Shown here: one piece after another, positions 47,295 through 56,888 of the stretch
Position numbering within the stretch: position 1 is the stretch's first letter
Layout: each line of letters begins with the position of its first letter
From: JAFDWI01 sp963764215
GTDB taxonomy: Bacteria > Actinomycetota > Acidimicrobiia > Acidimicrobiales > Iamiaceae
Length of the DNA stretch: 64,000 nt
NCBI GenBank assembly: GCA_963764215.1
Contig: CAVXRS010000006.1
Coordinates: 248,001 to 312,000, forward strand
Direction of reading: 5' to 3'
Translations under genes and position numbers: made by a program
The notes under the pieces: generated by a model
Told to the model about the DNA's origin: nothing
Database searches by the model: none
Seen by the model: the letters and a program-made list of their open reading frames with translations, nothing else

Positions 47295-49630
47295 TCAGGA
47301 CAGAGACCCGGTCCGGCGCGCCGCCTCGACCACCAGACGCTGCTCGGCGACGCCCACCGCGGCGCGGGCCCGATCGACCGCACTCGGGTCGACCGAGATC
47401 GAGTCGATGCCGGCACGCACCAGGTGCTCCGCGAACGCAGGCCGGTTCGAGGGGGCCTGCCCGCACAGCGACGCGGTGATGCCCGCATCGTGTGATGCGG
47501 CGATGATCCGGCGGATCGCGTCGAGAACGGCGTCGTCGGACTCGTCGAAGAGCGCCGCGCAGGTCTCGGAGTCGCGGTCGACGCCGAGCATGAGCTGCGT
47601 GAGGTCGTTGGACCCGATGGACACCCCGTCGATCCCCATCGCCGCGTACTCCGGGATCCGGTAGACGACGGAAGGAACCTCGGCCATCACCCAGCGGTGC
47701 AGGCCGCGTTGGGCGCCCAGCGGACTGGCGTCGACCGCCTCCAGGCAGGCTTCCAGCTCCCAGCGGGTGCGCACGAACGGGATCATCAGGTGGAGGTTCG
47801 GGGTCTCCTCGCGCACCCGGGCCAGCAGCTCCAGCTCGAGCGCGAACAGGTCGGGCTCCCGCACGTACCGGTAGCAGCCCCGGTAACCGATCATCGGGTT
47901 GTGCTCGACGGGCTCGAAACGCTCGCCGCCCTCGAGGCCGCGGAACTCGTTCGTGCGGAAGTCGATGGTCCGGTAGACGACCGGGCGCGGTGCGAATGCC
48001 CGCGTGATCCGCAGCAGCGACTCCGACATCCGCTCGAGGAACTCGCCCTGCTCGCCCCGCTCCAACAGCGCGGCGGATGAACCCCGCCCAGCGCGTCGGT
48101 GACCAGGAACTCCGCCCGGAGCAGCCCGACACCGTCGACGGGCTGTTGTGCCACCTGCTCGGCGCGGTCGGCCATCGCGAGGTTCACGTAGATGCGGGTG
48201 GCCAACGGCTGGACCGGCGCCGGCGCGGCAGGCGCCGAGGCGCGTGCCGGTACGGCCAACGACGTCGACGCGGCCACCGTCCCCTCGGTGACCACCCCCG
48301 CACGCCCGTCCACGGTCACGACTTCCCCGTCGCGCAACGTCGTCGTCGCGGTCCGCGCCCCCACCACACAGGGAACCCCGAGCTCGCGGGCGACGATCGC
48401 GGCGTGGCACGTCATGCCGCCACCGTCGGTCACGATGGCGACCGCACGCCGGAGCGTCGGAACCCAGTCGGGGTTCGTCAGCGGCGCCACGAGCACCTCG
48501 CCCTCGAGCAGCTGGTCGCCCTGTTCCGGGGAAGCGAGCACCCGGACAGGGCCGGTGGCCGTGCCCGATGAAGCCGCCAACCCGCGCAGCAGCGTCCGCC
48601 CCGGCGCGCCGGTCGGGGCCGTGGCGTCGTCAGCAGCGCTCGGGCCACCAGGAGCTGTGGACGAATCCTGCCCGGACGTCAACGTGGTGATCGGCCGGGT
48701 CTGGACGAGATACATCCGACCGTCCGCGTACGACCATTCCATGTCCTGTGGCGTGCCGTAGTGCTCCTCCACCTGCTTGCCGAGGCGGGCGAGCCCCAGC
48801 ACCTCGTCGTCGGTGAGCACCCGACGTTGCGCCGCGTCGCCGTCCAGCTCGACCCGCGCCACCGTGCCGTCGGGTGCGGCGAGCAGCTGGTGGTCCTTGT
48901 GCCCGACGCGGACCGTGACGAGGCGCGGGCCCTCCTTGTCGAGCACGTAGGTGTCGGGCTCGACCTCCCCGCCGACCACCACCTCGCCGAGGCCGAACGC
49001 GCCCTCGACGATGATACGGCTCCGGTCACCGGTGGACGGGTCGGCGGTGAACAGCACTCCCGCCCGTTCCGAGGCGACGAGCTGTTGCACCACCACCGCG
49101 ATGGCGGGTTCCTCGGTCAGTCCCTGGCTCGCCCGGTACGAGATGACCCGCGCCCCGTACAGGGAGGCCCAGCAGTCGACGAGACGCTGCAGCAGCGCCT
49201 CCGCGCCGACCACGTTCACGTAGGTCTCGTGCATGCCGGCGAACGATGTCCCGGCGGCGTCCTCGGCGGTGGCCGAGGAGCGGACGGCGACGGGCACGTC
49301 GTCGCCGAGGCGACGGTACGCCTCGAGCACCCGGTCCCACACGTCCTCCGCCACCTCCGCGCCGTGCACAAGGGCGCGCAGGCGGTCCGCCGACGCGGCC
49401 AGGGCGCCCGGGTCACCCGGGTTGCGCGAGGCCTCGTCGAACGTCGCGCGCAGCTGTGCGCGGACCCCGGCCGCGTCCATCGAGCGGAGGTAGGCATCCG
49501 CGGTGACCACGAAGCCCGGCGGCACGGGCAGACCCGCCCGCGCGAGCTCGCCCAGGTTGGCCCCCTTGCCACCCACCACGGCGGCATCGCCCCTGCCCAC
49601 CTCGTCGAACCAGGCCACGAACCTGCTCAT
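47295..49630 (-). CDS. ppsA: Phosphoenolpyruvate synthase (one frameshift)
   Basis: Domains in order: ATP-binding/PPDK-N (EVGRGDAAVVGGKGANLGEL, then PVAVRSSATAEDAAGTSFAG), the swivelling phosphohistidine domain (GGGMTCHAAIVARELGVPCV) and the C-terminal PEP-binding barrel (VYRTIDFRTNEFRGLEGG, then SIGSNDLTQLMLGVDRDS). An indel near 48075 splits the barrel. Restored length is about 778 residues. It makes PEP from pyruvate and ATP, feeding gluconeogenesis. It is divergent from the phosphoribosyltransferase-hydrolase gene, sharing a 265-bp promoter region that carries GGGAC-N4-GGCCCT-type motifs. Confidence 0.9.
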
Positions 49631-49819
49631 CGGACCGGTCCGGTGCTCGTCGGTCCGTCCTGTGCGTGGTTGCGTTCGTCCATGGTCGTGCTCCTCGCAT
49701 CGGCTCGCCGGGATCGTCCCGACCACATCGAGTGTGCGCGCCGGCGCGGCGGGAAGGGAAGGGGCGAAGGACCCTTTGCCGCAGGTCGTCACTAGGTCGT
49801 CACTCGTCGGGCCCTGATC

Positions 49820-49834
49820 GGGACCTTCGGCCCT
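49820..49834. promoter_or_regulatory. GGGAC-N4-GGCCCT box in a divergent promoter
   Basis: GGGACCTTCGGCCCT lies 61 bp upstream of the hydrolase-fusion ATG and about 190 bp upstream of ppsA. A weaker relative (AGGACCCTTTGCCG) is at 49768. Nearly the same 15-mer occurs before the alcohol dehydrogenase. The form recalls DosR/DevR- and OsdR-type boxes of Actinobacteria. Confidence 0.45.
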
Positions 49835-49895
49835 GCCGACACCCCGCCTCGGCGACCCATGATGAAAACCCGGAGCCGAGCGCCCGGAGGCGCCC

Positions 49896-51267
49896 ATGAA
49901 CCCGTGGCACAGCAGAGCTGCACCGCCCGAGCTTCCCTTCGCGGACCGCGTCGACGCCGGGCGTCGGCTTGCCGCTCTGCTCGAGGACCTGCGGGACACC
50001 GACCCGGTCGTGCTGGGGCTGCCCCGGGGCGGGGTCCCCGTGGCCGCCGAGGTCGCCGCGGCGCTGCACGCCCCGCTCGACGTGATCGTGGTGCGCAAGC
50101 TCGGCGTCCCCTTCCAGCCCGAGCTGGCCATGGGCGCGATCGGCGAGGGCGGCGCCCGCATCCTGGACGACGACCTGGTGGCGCGCGCCCAGGTCACCGA
50201 CGACGAACTGCGCGTCGTCGAGGAACGCGAGCGACGCGTCCTCGAGACGCGGCACGGCCCAACTCCGGCGCGGCCGACGCCGGATCGACCTGGAAGGCCG
50301 CACCGTCGTCATCGTGGACGACGGCATCGCCACCGGCGCCACCGCGCGCGTGGCCTGCACCGTGGCGCGCCAGTTGGGCGCAACCCGGGTGATCCTGGCG
50401 GCACCGGTCGCCCCCGCCGACGCGGCCGGGCGCCTGCCCGAGGCCGACGAGTTGGTCTGCGTCGCGCAGCCCCGCCAGTTCGTCGCCGTCGGGCCCAACT
50501 ACCGCGACTTCCGACCGACCAGCGACGAAGAGGTGATCGTGCTCCTCGACGAGGCGGCCCGTCGCCACGCCGGCTCGATTGCGCTGGGAGACGTCCCGGA
50601 CTGCGATCTCGATGTCGACATCCCCGTCGGCGAGGTCACCCTCGCCGGCCATCTCCACCTGCCCGAGCCCGCACGGGGAGTGGTGCTCTTCGCGCACGGC
50701 AGTGGCAGCAGCCGTCACAGCCCCCGCAACCGCTTCACCGCCTCGGTGCTGGAGCGCGCCGGCCTGGGCACGCTGCTGCTCGACCTGCTGACCCCCGACG
50801 AGGAGCGTGACCGCGCCAACGTGTTCGACATCCCGCTGCTGGCGAGCCGCCTCGCCGCCGCGACCCGCTGGCTCGTCGCCCGCCCCGACGCGGCGGGCTG
50901 CCGCGTCGGCTACTTCGGGGCGAGCACGGGCGGCGGAGCCGCGCTGTGGGCTGCGGCCGATGTGGGCGACGAGGTGGCCGCGGTGGTTTCCCGGGGCGGC
51001 CGACCCGACCTGGCGGGCCCACGCCTGGCCGAAGTCCGGGCACCGACGCTGCTGATCGTCGGCAGCCGGGACGACGCCGTGCTGGAGTTGAACCGGACGG
51101 CCATGGGCGAGCTGCGCTGCGCCCACGAGCTCCACATCGTGGAGGGCGCGACGCACCTCTTCGAGGAGTCGGGCACCCTCGCCGAGGTGGCGATCGTCGC
51201 CGCGGACTGGTTCACCCGGTACCTGCTCGACCCTGCCACCGCGACGAGCGGGGAGGTGAGGACATGA
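49896..51267 (+). CDS. Phosphoribosyltransferase-dienelactone-hydrolase-like fusion (one frameshift)
   Basis: The N-terminal domain is a type I phosphoribosyltransferase: LGLPRGGVPVAAEVAAALHA, then the PRPP loop VVIVDDGIATGATARVA. The C-terminal domain is an alpha/beta hydrolase: VVLFAHGSGSSRHSPRNRFT, nucleophile YFGASTGGGAALWAA, acid TLLIVGSRDDAVLELN and histidine GATHLFEES. An indel near 50255 separates them in this sequence, but the fused architecture is common in actinobacterial stress loci. Restored length is about 457 residues. GGAGG sits 5 nt before ATG 49896. Its stop overlaps the next start (ATGA). Confidence 0.82.
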
Positions 51268-52583
51268 GCGGACCGCGGCGTCGGCCGAGCGGCGGTGAGA
51301 TCGAGGCGGAGATCACCTCGCTGGGCCGACCGTTGGACGACCCCTCGGACCTCGAGGTGCTGGTCGAAACGGTCGGCGGCGCCCGCACGGTGTGCATCGG
51401 TGAGGCGTCGCACGGCACCCATGAGTACTACTGGTGGCGGGCCCAACTCAGCCGCCGCCTCATCGAGGAGCACGGTTTCACCTGGATCGGCGTCGAGGGG
51501 GACTGGCCGGACTGCTGGCGGCTCAATCGCTGGGTCCGGGGCCTGGGGGACGAAGATCTCGACGCCTTCGAGCTGCTCTCCCTCTTCGAGCGTTGGCCCA
51601 CCTGGATGTGGGCGAACCGGGAGGTCGCGGAGTTCCTCACCTGGCTGCGGGAGCACAACGGAACCAGTCCGCCGGACCAACAGGTGGGGTTCTACGGGCT
51701 CGACGTCTACTCCCTGTGGGATTCGCTGCGCGTCATCCGCTCCTGGCTCGAAGAGCACGCCCCCGACGCCCTCGCCGCGGCGCACGAGGCGTGGCGTTGC
51801 TTCGCTCCGTACGGCGAGGACCCGCACGAGTACGCCTGGAGCACCCGCCTGGTGCCCGAGTCCTGCGAGACCGACGTGGTGCGGCTGCTCGTCGAGGTGC
51901 GACGACGCACCCGGGGCCTGGCCACGGGCGACGAGGACGCCTTCGATGCGGCACAGAACGCCGAGGTCGTCGCCGGCGCGGAGCGGTACTACCGGACGAT
52001 GGTCCGGGGTGACCGCGCGTCGTGGAACGTCCGGGACCACCACATGGCCGACACCGTCGAGCGCCTGTCCCGGCACCTGGGCCCGCGCTCGAAAGGTCTC
52101 GTGTGGGAGCACAACACCCACGTCGGCGACGCCCGGGCGACCGACATGGCCCGCGACGGCCTGGTCAACGTGGGTCAGCTCCTGCGGGAGCGCCACGGTG
52201 ACGCGGTGCGGCTCGTCGGTTTCGCCTCCCACCACGGCTCGGTGCTGGCGGCCGCGGCGTGGGGTGCGCCCGAGCGCGTCCTTCCCCTGCCCCCGGCCCG
52301 GCCCGACACCCACGAGGATCTGCTCCACCGTGCCCTCGGGGAGTCGTCGGTGCTGGTGTTCGGCGCCGACCGCTCGGGCCCGTGGCTGTCGACGTGGCTC
52401 GGCCATCGGGCCGTCGGCGTCGTCTACCAACCCCGGCGCGAAGCAGGGAACTACGTTCCCACCAGGATGGGCGGACGCTACGACGCGCTGCTCTGGTTCG
52501 AACGCACCGATGCGCTCTTCCCGTTGCACCACGAGCGACGACCGACCGAACCGGAACTCGAGACGGAGCCCACCGGCTTCTGA
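51264..52583 (+). CDS. Erythromycin-esterase-like protein
   Basis: An intact 439-residue member of the Ere family: TVCIGEASHGTHEYYWWRAQ, GFTWIGVEGDWPDCWRLNRW and the metal/active-site segment GLVWEHNTHVGDARATDM. Family enzymes open macrolide lactones, but most homologues beside phosphoribosyltransferase-hydrolase genes have no shown role in resistance. Overlap with the upstream gene (ATGA) means co-translation, so a common stress-related function is more likely than antibiotic resistance. Confidence 0.83.
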   Translation: MSGPRRRPSGGEIEAEITSLGRPLDDPSDLEVLVETVGGARTVCIGEASHGTHEYYWWRAQLSRRLIEEHGFTWIGVEGDWPDCWRLNRWVRGLGDEDLDAFELLSLFERWPTWMWANREVAEFLTWLREHNGTSPPDQQVGFYGLDVYSLWDSLRVIRSWLEEHAPDALAAAHEAWRCFAPYGEDPHEYAWSTRLVPESCETDVVRLLVEVRRRTRGLATGDEDAFDAAQNAEVVAGAERYYRTMVRGDRASWNVRDHHMADTVERLSRHLGPRSKGLVWEHNTHVGDARATDMARDGLVNVGQLLRERHGDAVRLVGFASHHGSVLAAAAWGAPERVLPLPPARPDTHEDLLHRALGESSVLVFGADRSGPWLSTWLGHRAVGVVYQPRREAGNYVPTRMGGRYDALLWFERTDALFPLHHERRPTEPELETEPTGF

Positions 52584-52604
52584 GCCGACGGCCGGTTCAC
52601 GAAG

Positions 52605-52619
52605 AGGACCAACGGCCCT
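52605..52619. promoter_or_regulatory. AGGAC-N4-GGCCCT box before the alcohol dehydrogenase
   Basis: AGGACCAACGGCCCT lies 57 bp upstream of ATG 52676. It matches the 49820-49834 box at 10 of 15 positions, including all of GGAC and GGCCCT. Confidence 0.45.
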
Positions 52620-52675
52620 GGCATGCGCCCGGCAGGCGTCGCATCCTGGTACCAGTCCACGAGGAGGTCACCACC

Positions 52676-53713
52676 ATGCAAGCGCTACGAATGACCGGTT
52701 GGCACCACGACCCGGAGCTGCAGGAGGTCCCCGAGCCCGATCCCGGGCCCGGTGAGGTGGTGATCGCGATCGGTGGTGCCGGCGCGTGCCACTCCGACCT
52801 CCACGTGCTCTACGAGTTCCCGGAGGGAACGATGCCCTGGACCCTGCCGATGACCATCGGTCACGAGAACGCCGGCTGGGTGCACGCCCTCGGCGCCGGA
52901 GTCACCGAGGTGGAGGTCGGCCAGGCCGTCGCCGTGTACGGGCCCTGGGGTTGCGGGCGCTGCCATGCGTGTGCCGAAGGCCACGAGAACTACTGCCGCA
53001 ACATGACGTTGGGCGCGCCCGTCGGCGGCCTCGGCGCAGACGGCGGGATGGCCGAGCTGATGCTCGTCCCCCACGCCCGGCACCTGGTGCCGCTGCCCGA
53101 CAACGTCGGGCCCGCGCTGGCCGCGCCGCTCACCGACGGCGCGCTCACCCCGTACCACGCCATGAACCGCGCCCGTCACCTGCTCGTGCCGGGCGCCACC
53201 GCGGTGGTGATCGGCATCGGCGGCCTCGGGCATCTCGCCGTGCAGCTCCTGCGCGCCACGAGCGGCTGCCAGGTCATCGGCGTCGACACCCGCGACGAGG
53301 CCTTGGCGCTGGCCACCGAGAGCGGCGCCGACCACGCCGTGCGCGCCGGTGAGGGCGCGGTGGCGGCGATCCGCGAGCTCACCCACGGCCGCGGCGCCGA
53401 CGTCGTGCTCGACGTGGTCGGCAGCGACGCCACCCTCGCCACCGCGGCCCAGTCGGTCTCGGTGGAAGGCCACATCGGCCTGGTCGGCCTGGCCGGCGGT
53501 TCGCTGCCCGTGTCGCTCATGGGCATGCCCTTCGGCGTGAACGTCACGCCCACCTACTGGGGCACGGTTCCGGAGCTGCACGAGGTCCTGCACCTGGCGG
53601 CCCGTGGCGACCTCACGTCCCACCTGAAGACCTACCCGCTCGAGCGGGCCGCCGACGCCTACGCGGCCCTTCGGGCCGGCGACGCCGTGGGCCGGGGTGT
53701 CGTGGTGCCATGA
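52676..53713 (+). CDS. Zinc-dependent alcohol dehydrogenase
   Basis: An intact 345-residue medium-chain dehydrogenase. Catalytic zinc ligands are in GACHSDLHV and TIGHENAGWV. Structural zinc cysteines are in GCGRCHACAEGHENYC. The cofactor-binding GIGGLGHLAVQLL is followed by an acidic residue (IGVDTRDEA), suggesting NAD preference. It interconverts alcohols and aldehydes or ketones. GAGGAGG lies 8 nt before the ATG. Together with PEP synthase and PfkB it points to redox balancing under low oxygen. Confidence 0.9.
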   Translation: MQALRMTGWHHDPELQEVPEPDPGPGEVVIAIGGAGACHSDLHVLYEFPEGTMPWTLPMTIGHENAGWVHALGAGVTEVEVGQAVAVYGPWGCGRCHACAEGHENYCRNMTLGAPVGGLGADGGMAELMLVPHARHLVPLPDNVGPALAAPLTDGALTPYHAMNRARHLLVPGATAVVIGIGGLGHLAVQLLRATSGCQVIGVDTRDEALALATESGADHAVRAGEGAVAAIRELTHGRGADVVLDVVGSDATLATAAQSVSVEGHIGLVGLAGGSLPVSLMGMPFGVNVTPTYWGTVPELHEVLHLAARGDLTSHLKTYPLERAADAYAALRAGDAVGRGVVVP

Positions 53714-54591
53714 GCGCCCGGCGGCACACCGGGCAGTTCACCCACGGTGGCCACGAGCTCGTCTACGACGTCTACGGCGACGACGGTCCGCTGGTCGTCT
53801 ACCTCCATGGCCTGCTCCTCGACTCCGAGTCGAACCGGCCCCTTGCCGAAGAGCTCGCGGCGCTGGGCTGTCGGGTCGTGCTCCTCGACCTGCTCGGCCA
53901 CGGCCGCAGCGCCAAGCCGCAACGCGCCACCGACTTCCGCATGGACGCCTACGCCGAGCAGGTCATGGCCCTGCTCGACGAACTCGGCGAGGAATCGGCG
54001 ATCCTGGGGGGCATGTCGCTCGGCGCGAACGTGAGCCTGCTGGCCGCCGCCGAACACCCCGACCGGGTGCGCGGCCTGGTCATCGAGATGCCGGTGCTGG
54101 AGTGGGCGGTGCCCTCGGCAGCGCTGCTGTTCGTCCCGATGCTGCTCCTGGTCCACTACGGGCGCCCCGTGGCGAACCTGCTCGCCGGCGCCATGCAACA
54201 CGCCCCGTCGACACCGTTCACGATGGTCAACAGCGTCGCCCACGGAGCCGCGCTGCCACCGGACACGATGGCGGCGATCCTCCACGGCATCCTCGTCGGC
54301 CCGATCGGCCCGACGCTCGAGCAGCGCCAGGCCATCGAAGCGCCCGCACTCGTACTCGGCCACCGCCACGACCGGCTGCACCCCTTCGACGATGCCCGCA
54401 ACCTCGCGCACCAGTTGCCGAACGCCACGCTCGTGCAGGCGCAGTCGCCCCTCGAGCTGCGCCGCCGCCCCGACCGCCTGATGCACACGATCGCCGACTT
54501 CTTCCGGGCCCAGGGCTGGCACCTCACCACATCGGAGACTCCCGGCGAAGTGTCCACCGACGGACGGCGAGCCGCCGCCGCAGGACGGTAA
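53710..54591 (+). CDS. Alpha/beta hydrolase, catalytic histidine not evident
   Basis: A 293-residue alpha/beta hydrolase coupled to the alcohol dehydrogenase (ATGA). The oxyanion region VVYLHGLLLDSESN, nucleophile LGGMSLGANVSLLAA and acid GHRHDRLHPFDD are clear. At the place of the triad histidine the sequence reads QAQSPLELRRRPDRLMH; no GH motif is seen, though HTIADFF soon after might supply one. It may be a weak esterase or a non-catalytic partner. Confidence 0.75.
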   Translation: MSARRHTGQFTHGGHELVYDVYGDDGPLVVYLHGLLLDSESNRPLAEELAALGCRVVLLDLLGHGRSAKPQRATDFRMDAYAEQVMALLDELGEESAILGGMSLGANVSLLAAAEHPDRVRGLVIEMPVLEWAVPSAALLFVPMLLLVHYGRPVANLLAGAMQHAPSTPFTMVNSVAHGAALPPDTMAAILHGILVGPIGPTLEQRQAIEAPALVLGHRHDRLHPFDDARNLAHQLPNATLVQAQSPLELRRRPDRLMHTIADFFRAQGWHLTTSETPGEVSTDGRRAAAAGR

Positions 54592-54600
54592 CGTCGCCCG

Positions 54601-55578
54601 ATGGGCACCGTCGCCGTCGGCGATCCTGCGCCGCAGGGCAGGCCGATCCTCACCGTCACCCCGAGCCCCACGGTCGACTTCACCGCCGAGGTCCCGGCGC
54701 TGATCCCGACGCGCAAGCTCCGCGCCCACATCTCGGCGTTCCACCCCGGTGGCGGCGGCGTCAACGTGTCCCGCGTGCTCCATGACCTGGGCGTCGCCAC
54801 GATTGCCGTCGTGGCGGTCGGGGGCCTGTCCGGCGAAGTCGTCGTCGACCGGCTGGGCGCGCTCGGGATCGCCACCGTGGCCGTGCCCACGTCCGTCGAC
54901 ACCCGTTGGGCCGAGATGCTGCGGGACCACTCGACCCAGACCGAGTACCGCCTCATCGCCGAGGCGGCGCCCCTCACCGAGGACGAGTGGCGGGCCTGCG
55001 TGCAAGCGGTCGCCACCACCGCCGCCGACCCCCTCCGTCCGGCCCGCACGGTGGTGCTGAGCGGCAGCATCCCGCCCGGGATTCCCGACCTCTTCGTGGT
55101 GGAGCTCGCCGCCGTGGCGCGGCGCCTGGGCGTGCCCTTCGTCGTGGACACCTCGGGCCACGCGCTCGCCGCGGCGGTCGAGGCAGGCGTGGACCTCATC
55201 AAGCCGAGTCGCGGCGAGTTGGCCGCGCTGATGGGTGTGTCGACCGACGATCTCGACCATGTCGCCGCATGCCGCGAGCTGGTCGGCAGGGGCGTGGGTA
55301 CCGTGGCGGTGTCGCTCGGTCCCGACGGGGCGTTCGTGGCCACACGTGGCGCCGAGTCCCGGTTCCGCCCGCCACCGGTCGACGTCGTGAGCACCGTGGG
55401 CGCCGGCGACGCCATGGTCGCCGGGTTGGTCGCCGGGTTGGCCGAGGGACGCGACGTCATCGACGCCACCCGTCTGGGTGTCGCCCTGGCGACCGCGACC
55501 TGCCTCACCCCTGCCGGGGAGGCGGCCCGCACCGAGGACGTCGCGCGCCTCGACGCGGCCCTCGGCGTCGACGCCTGA
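54601..55578 (+). CDS. pfkB: PfkB-family sugar-phosphate kinase (6-phosphofructokinase II-like)
   Basis: A 325-residue ribokinase-fold enzyme. The first signature is FHPGGGGVNVSRVLHDLG; the second, with the catalytic aspartate, is VVSTVGAGDAMVAGLVAGLA (aspartate near residue 270). The segment LSGSIPPGIPDLF and the long form TPSPTVDFTAEVPALIPTRK match the PfkB/FruK group. It probably phosphorylates fructose 6-phosphate; 1-phosphofructokinase activity is the alternative. In M. tuberculosis pfkB belongs to the DosR regulon, which fits this island. Confidence 0.85.
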   Translation: MGTVAVGDPAPQGRPILTVTPSPTVDFTAEVPALIPTRKLRAHISAFHPGGGGVNVSRVLHDLGVATIAVVAVGGLSGEVVVDRLGALGIATVAVPTSVDTRWAEMLRDHSTQTEYRLIAEAAPLTEDEWRACVQAVATTAADPLRPARTVVLSGSIPPGIPDLFVVELAAVARRLGVPFVVDTSGHALAAAVEAGVDLIKPSRGELAALMGVSTDDLDHVAACRELVGRGVGTVAVSLGPDGAFVATRGAESRFRPPPVDVVSTVGAGDAMVAGLVAGLAEGRDVIDATRLGVALATATCLTPAGEAARTEDVARLDAALGVDA

Positions 55579-55583
55579 CGGGT

Positions 55584-56829
55584 TCAGGTTCCGGAGCTGG
55601 AAAGGCGCGTGAACGACGCGCTCTTCTCGGGTTCGGGATGCTGGACCCACCACGCCTCGAGGTATGCGGCGGCGGCGAGGTAGAGCGGACGGTGCGACGG
55701 GTCGGCGGCGGCGGCGTCGAAGCTCGCCAGGACGTACTTGACGCGGTGGGCGTCGTGGGCGAGCGCGGCGGATGACGCCAACGTGGTGATGGTGTCGGGG
55801 CTCGACGCGTGGTGCCACGCGGCGGAGGCGGCCACGTCGGGCCCTGTCGCCAACGCCTCGTCGAGGCGCAGACCGACGGGGTCGGGGACACGGTCGACGT
55901 CGACCGCACCGTCACCCAGCGCCGACCAGTGCGCGGCGAGGTACGTCGCGGCGACGTGGGTCGCGTGCCACGGCTGGTCACAGGCGCCGCCGACCAGCAG
56001 CGCCGCCTGGGCCAGGGTGAGGCAGTGCGTCCAGCCGTACGGCGCGGACGCGGGCGGGCCCTGCAACATGGCCTGGGCGGCGAAGCGGAGCAGCGCGAAG
56101 GGCCGGTCGGCTGGCGCCACGAACGTGCCCGCAGCATCGAGCAGGACACCCAGCGCACCGGTGGCTTCGACGTGTTCGACCATGGCCGCGATGCCGAAGC
56201 GATCGGCCGGGCCGGTGAGCGGCACCCGGATGAGCGCATCGAGGAGGTCGCCCACAGCGCGGGGATCGTCGTCGGTCGCGACCCGGCCGCGCCGGCCGCG
56301 CGATGCGCCGGTTCGGTTCGTCTGTCAGCTCGCGAACCAGGTGGCGGAGCATCTGGCCGGGAAGCCCACGCGGCTGATATCGGGACAGGAGCTGCAGGAA
56401 GATCGACCCGTGGCCGGCCGCGGAGAGCCGGTCGACGACGTGATCCGCGAGGAGGGCCACGACCTGGTCGGGTCGCAGGCGCGGACCGAGCCACGTCGCG
56501 GCGGTGTCGGCACGTCCGAGGTCGGCCGCGTCGACGGACCCGACCAGCTCCGCTGCCGCCTGTGCGGCCGAGTCGAACGAGCGGATCGCCGGGTCGGGTA
56601 CCGCCGGGCCGCTCGCCTCGTAATCGGCAGCGAGCGCGACGATGCGGCGTCGGGCAGAGTCCCGATCACGCGGCGCGACGAACGGCAGCAACGCACTGCG
56701 GGCCATCAGCTCGAGCGGCGCATGGAGCGTGAACGAGCGGAGCTCGTCGGCCACGTGGGCACGGGGGACGCCGATGACCGTGGCGACGTCTTCGACGAGT
56801 CGTTGGTCGCTGCGTGAAGCGGTGAGCAT
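55584..56829 (-). CDS. Helical protein of unknown function, divergent from soxR (frameshifted)
   Basis: From ATG 56829 the first part (MLTASRSDQRLVEDVATVIG, then VVALLADHVVDRLSAAGHGS) runs to an indel near 56275. The second part (DALIRVPLTGPADRFGIAAM, then YGWTHCLTLAQAALLVGGAC and HATHVAATYLAAHW) ends at 55584. Restored length is about 415 residues, all alpha-helical with conserved histidines. There is a weak resemblance to questin-oxidase-like proteins, not enough to name it. Its promoter overlaps the SoxR-type operator, so it is probably SoxR-controlled. Confidence 0.6.
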
Positions 56830-56842
56830 ACGATGAGGGTAA

Positions 56843-56864
56843 GACTTCAAGTAATGTTGAAGTC
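56843..56864. promoter_or_regulatory. SoxR-type operator between divergent genes
   Basis: GACTTCAA, six bases, then TTGAAGTC form a perfect 8-bp-arm dyad in the 59-bp gap between the unknown gene and soxR. Spacing and TCAA/TTGA core resemble SoxR boxes. It lies in an AT-rich patch fitting the long-spacer promoters that MerR proteins distort. Confidence 0.65.
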
Positions 56865-56888
56865 AAGAGGCTCAGGAGCGGATTTCGC

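Noticed and set aside
51264..52583. Macrolide-resistance gene
   Set aside because: Family membership alone does not show resistance, and the operon context points to a stress role.
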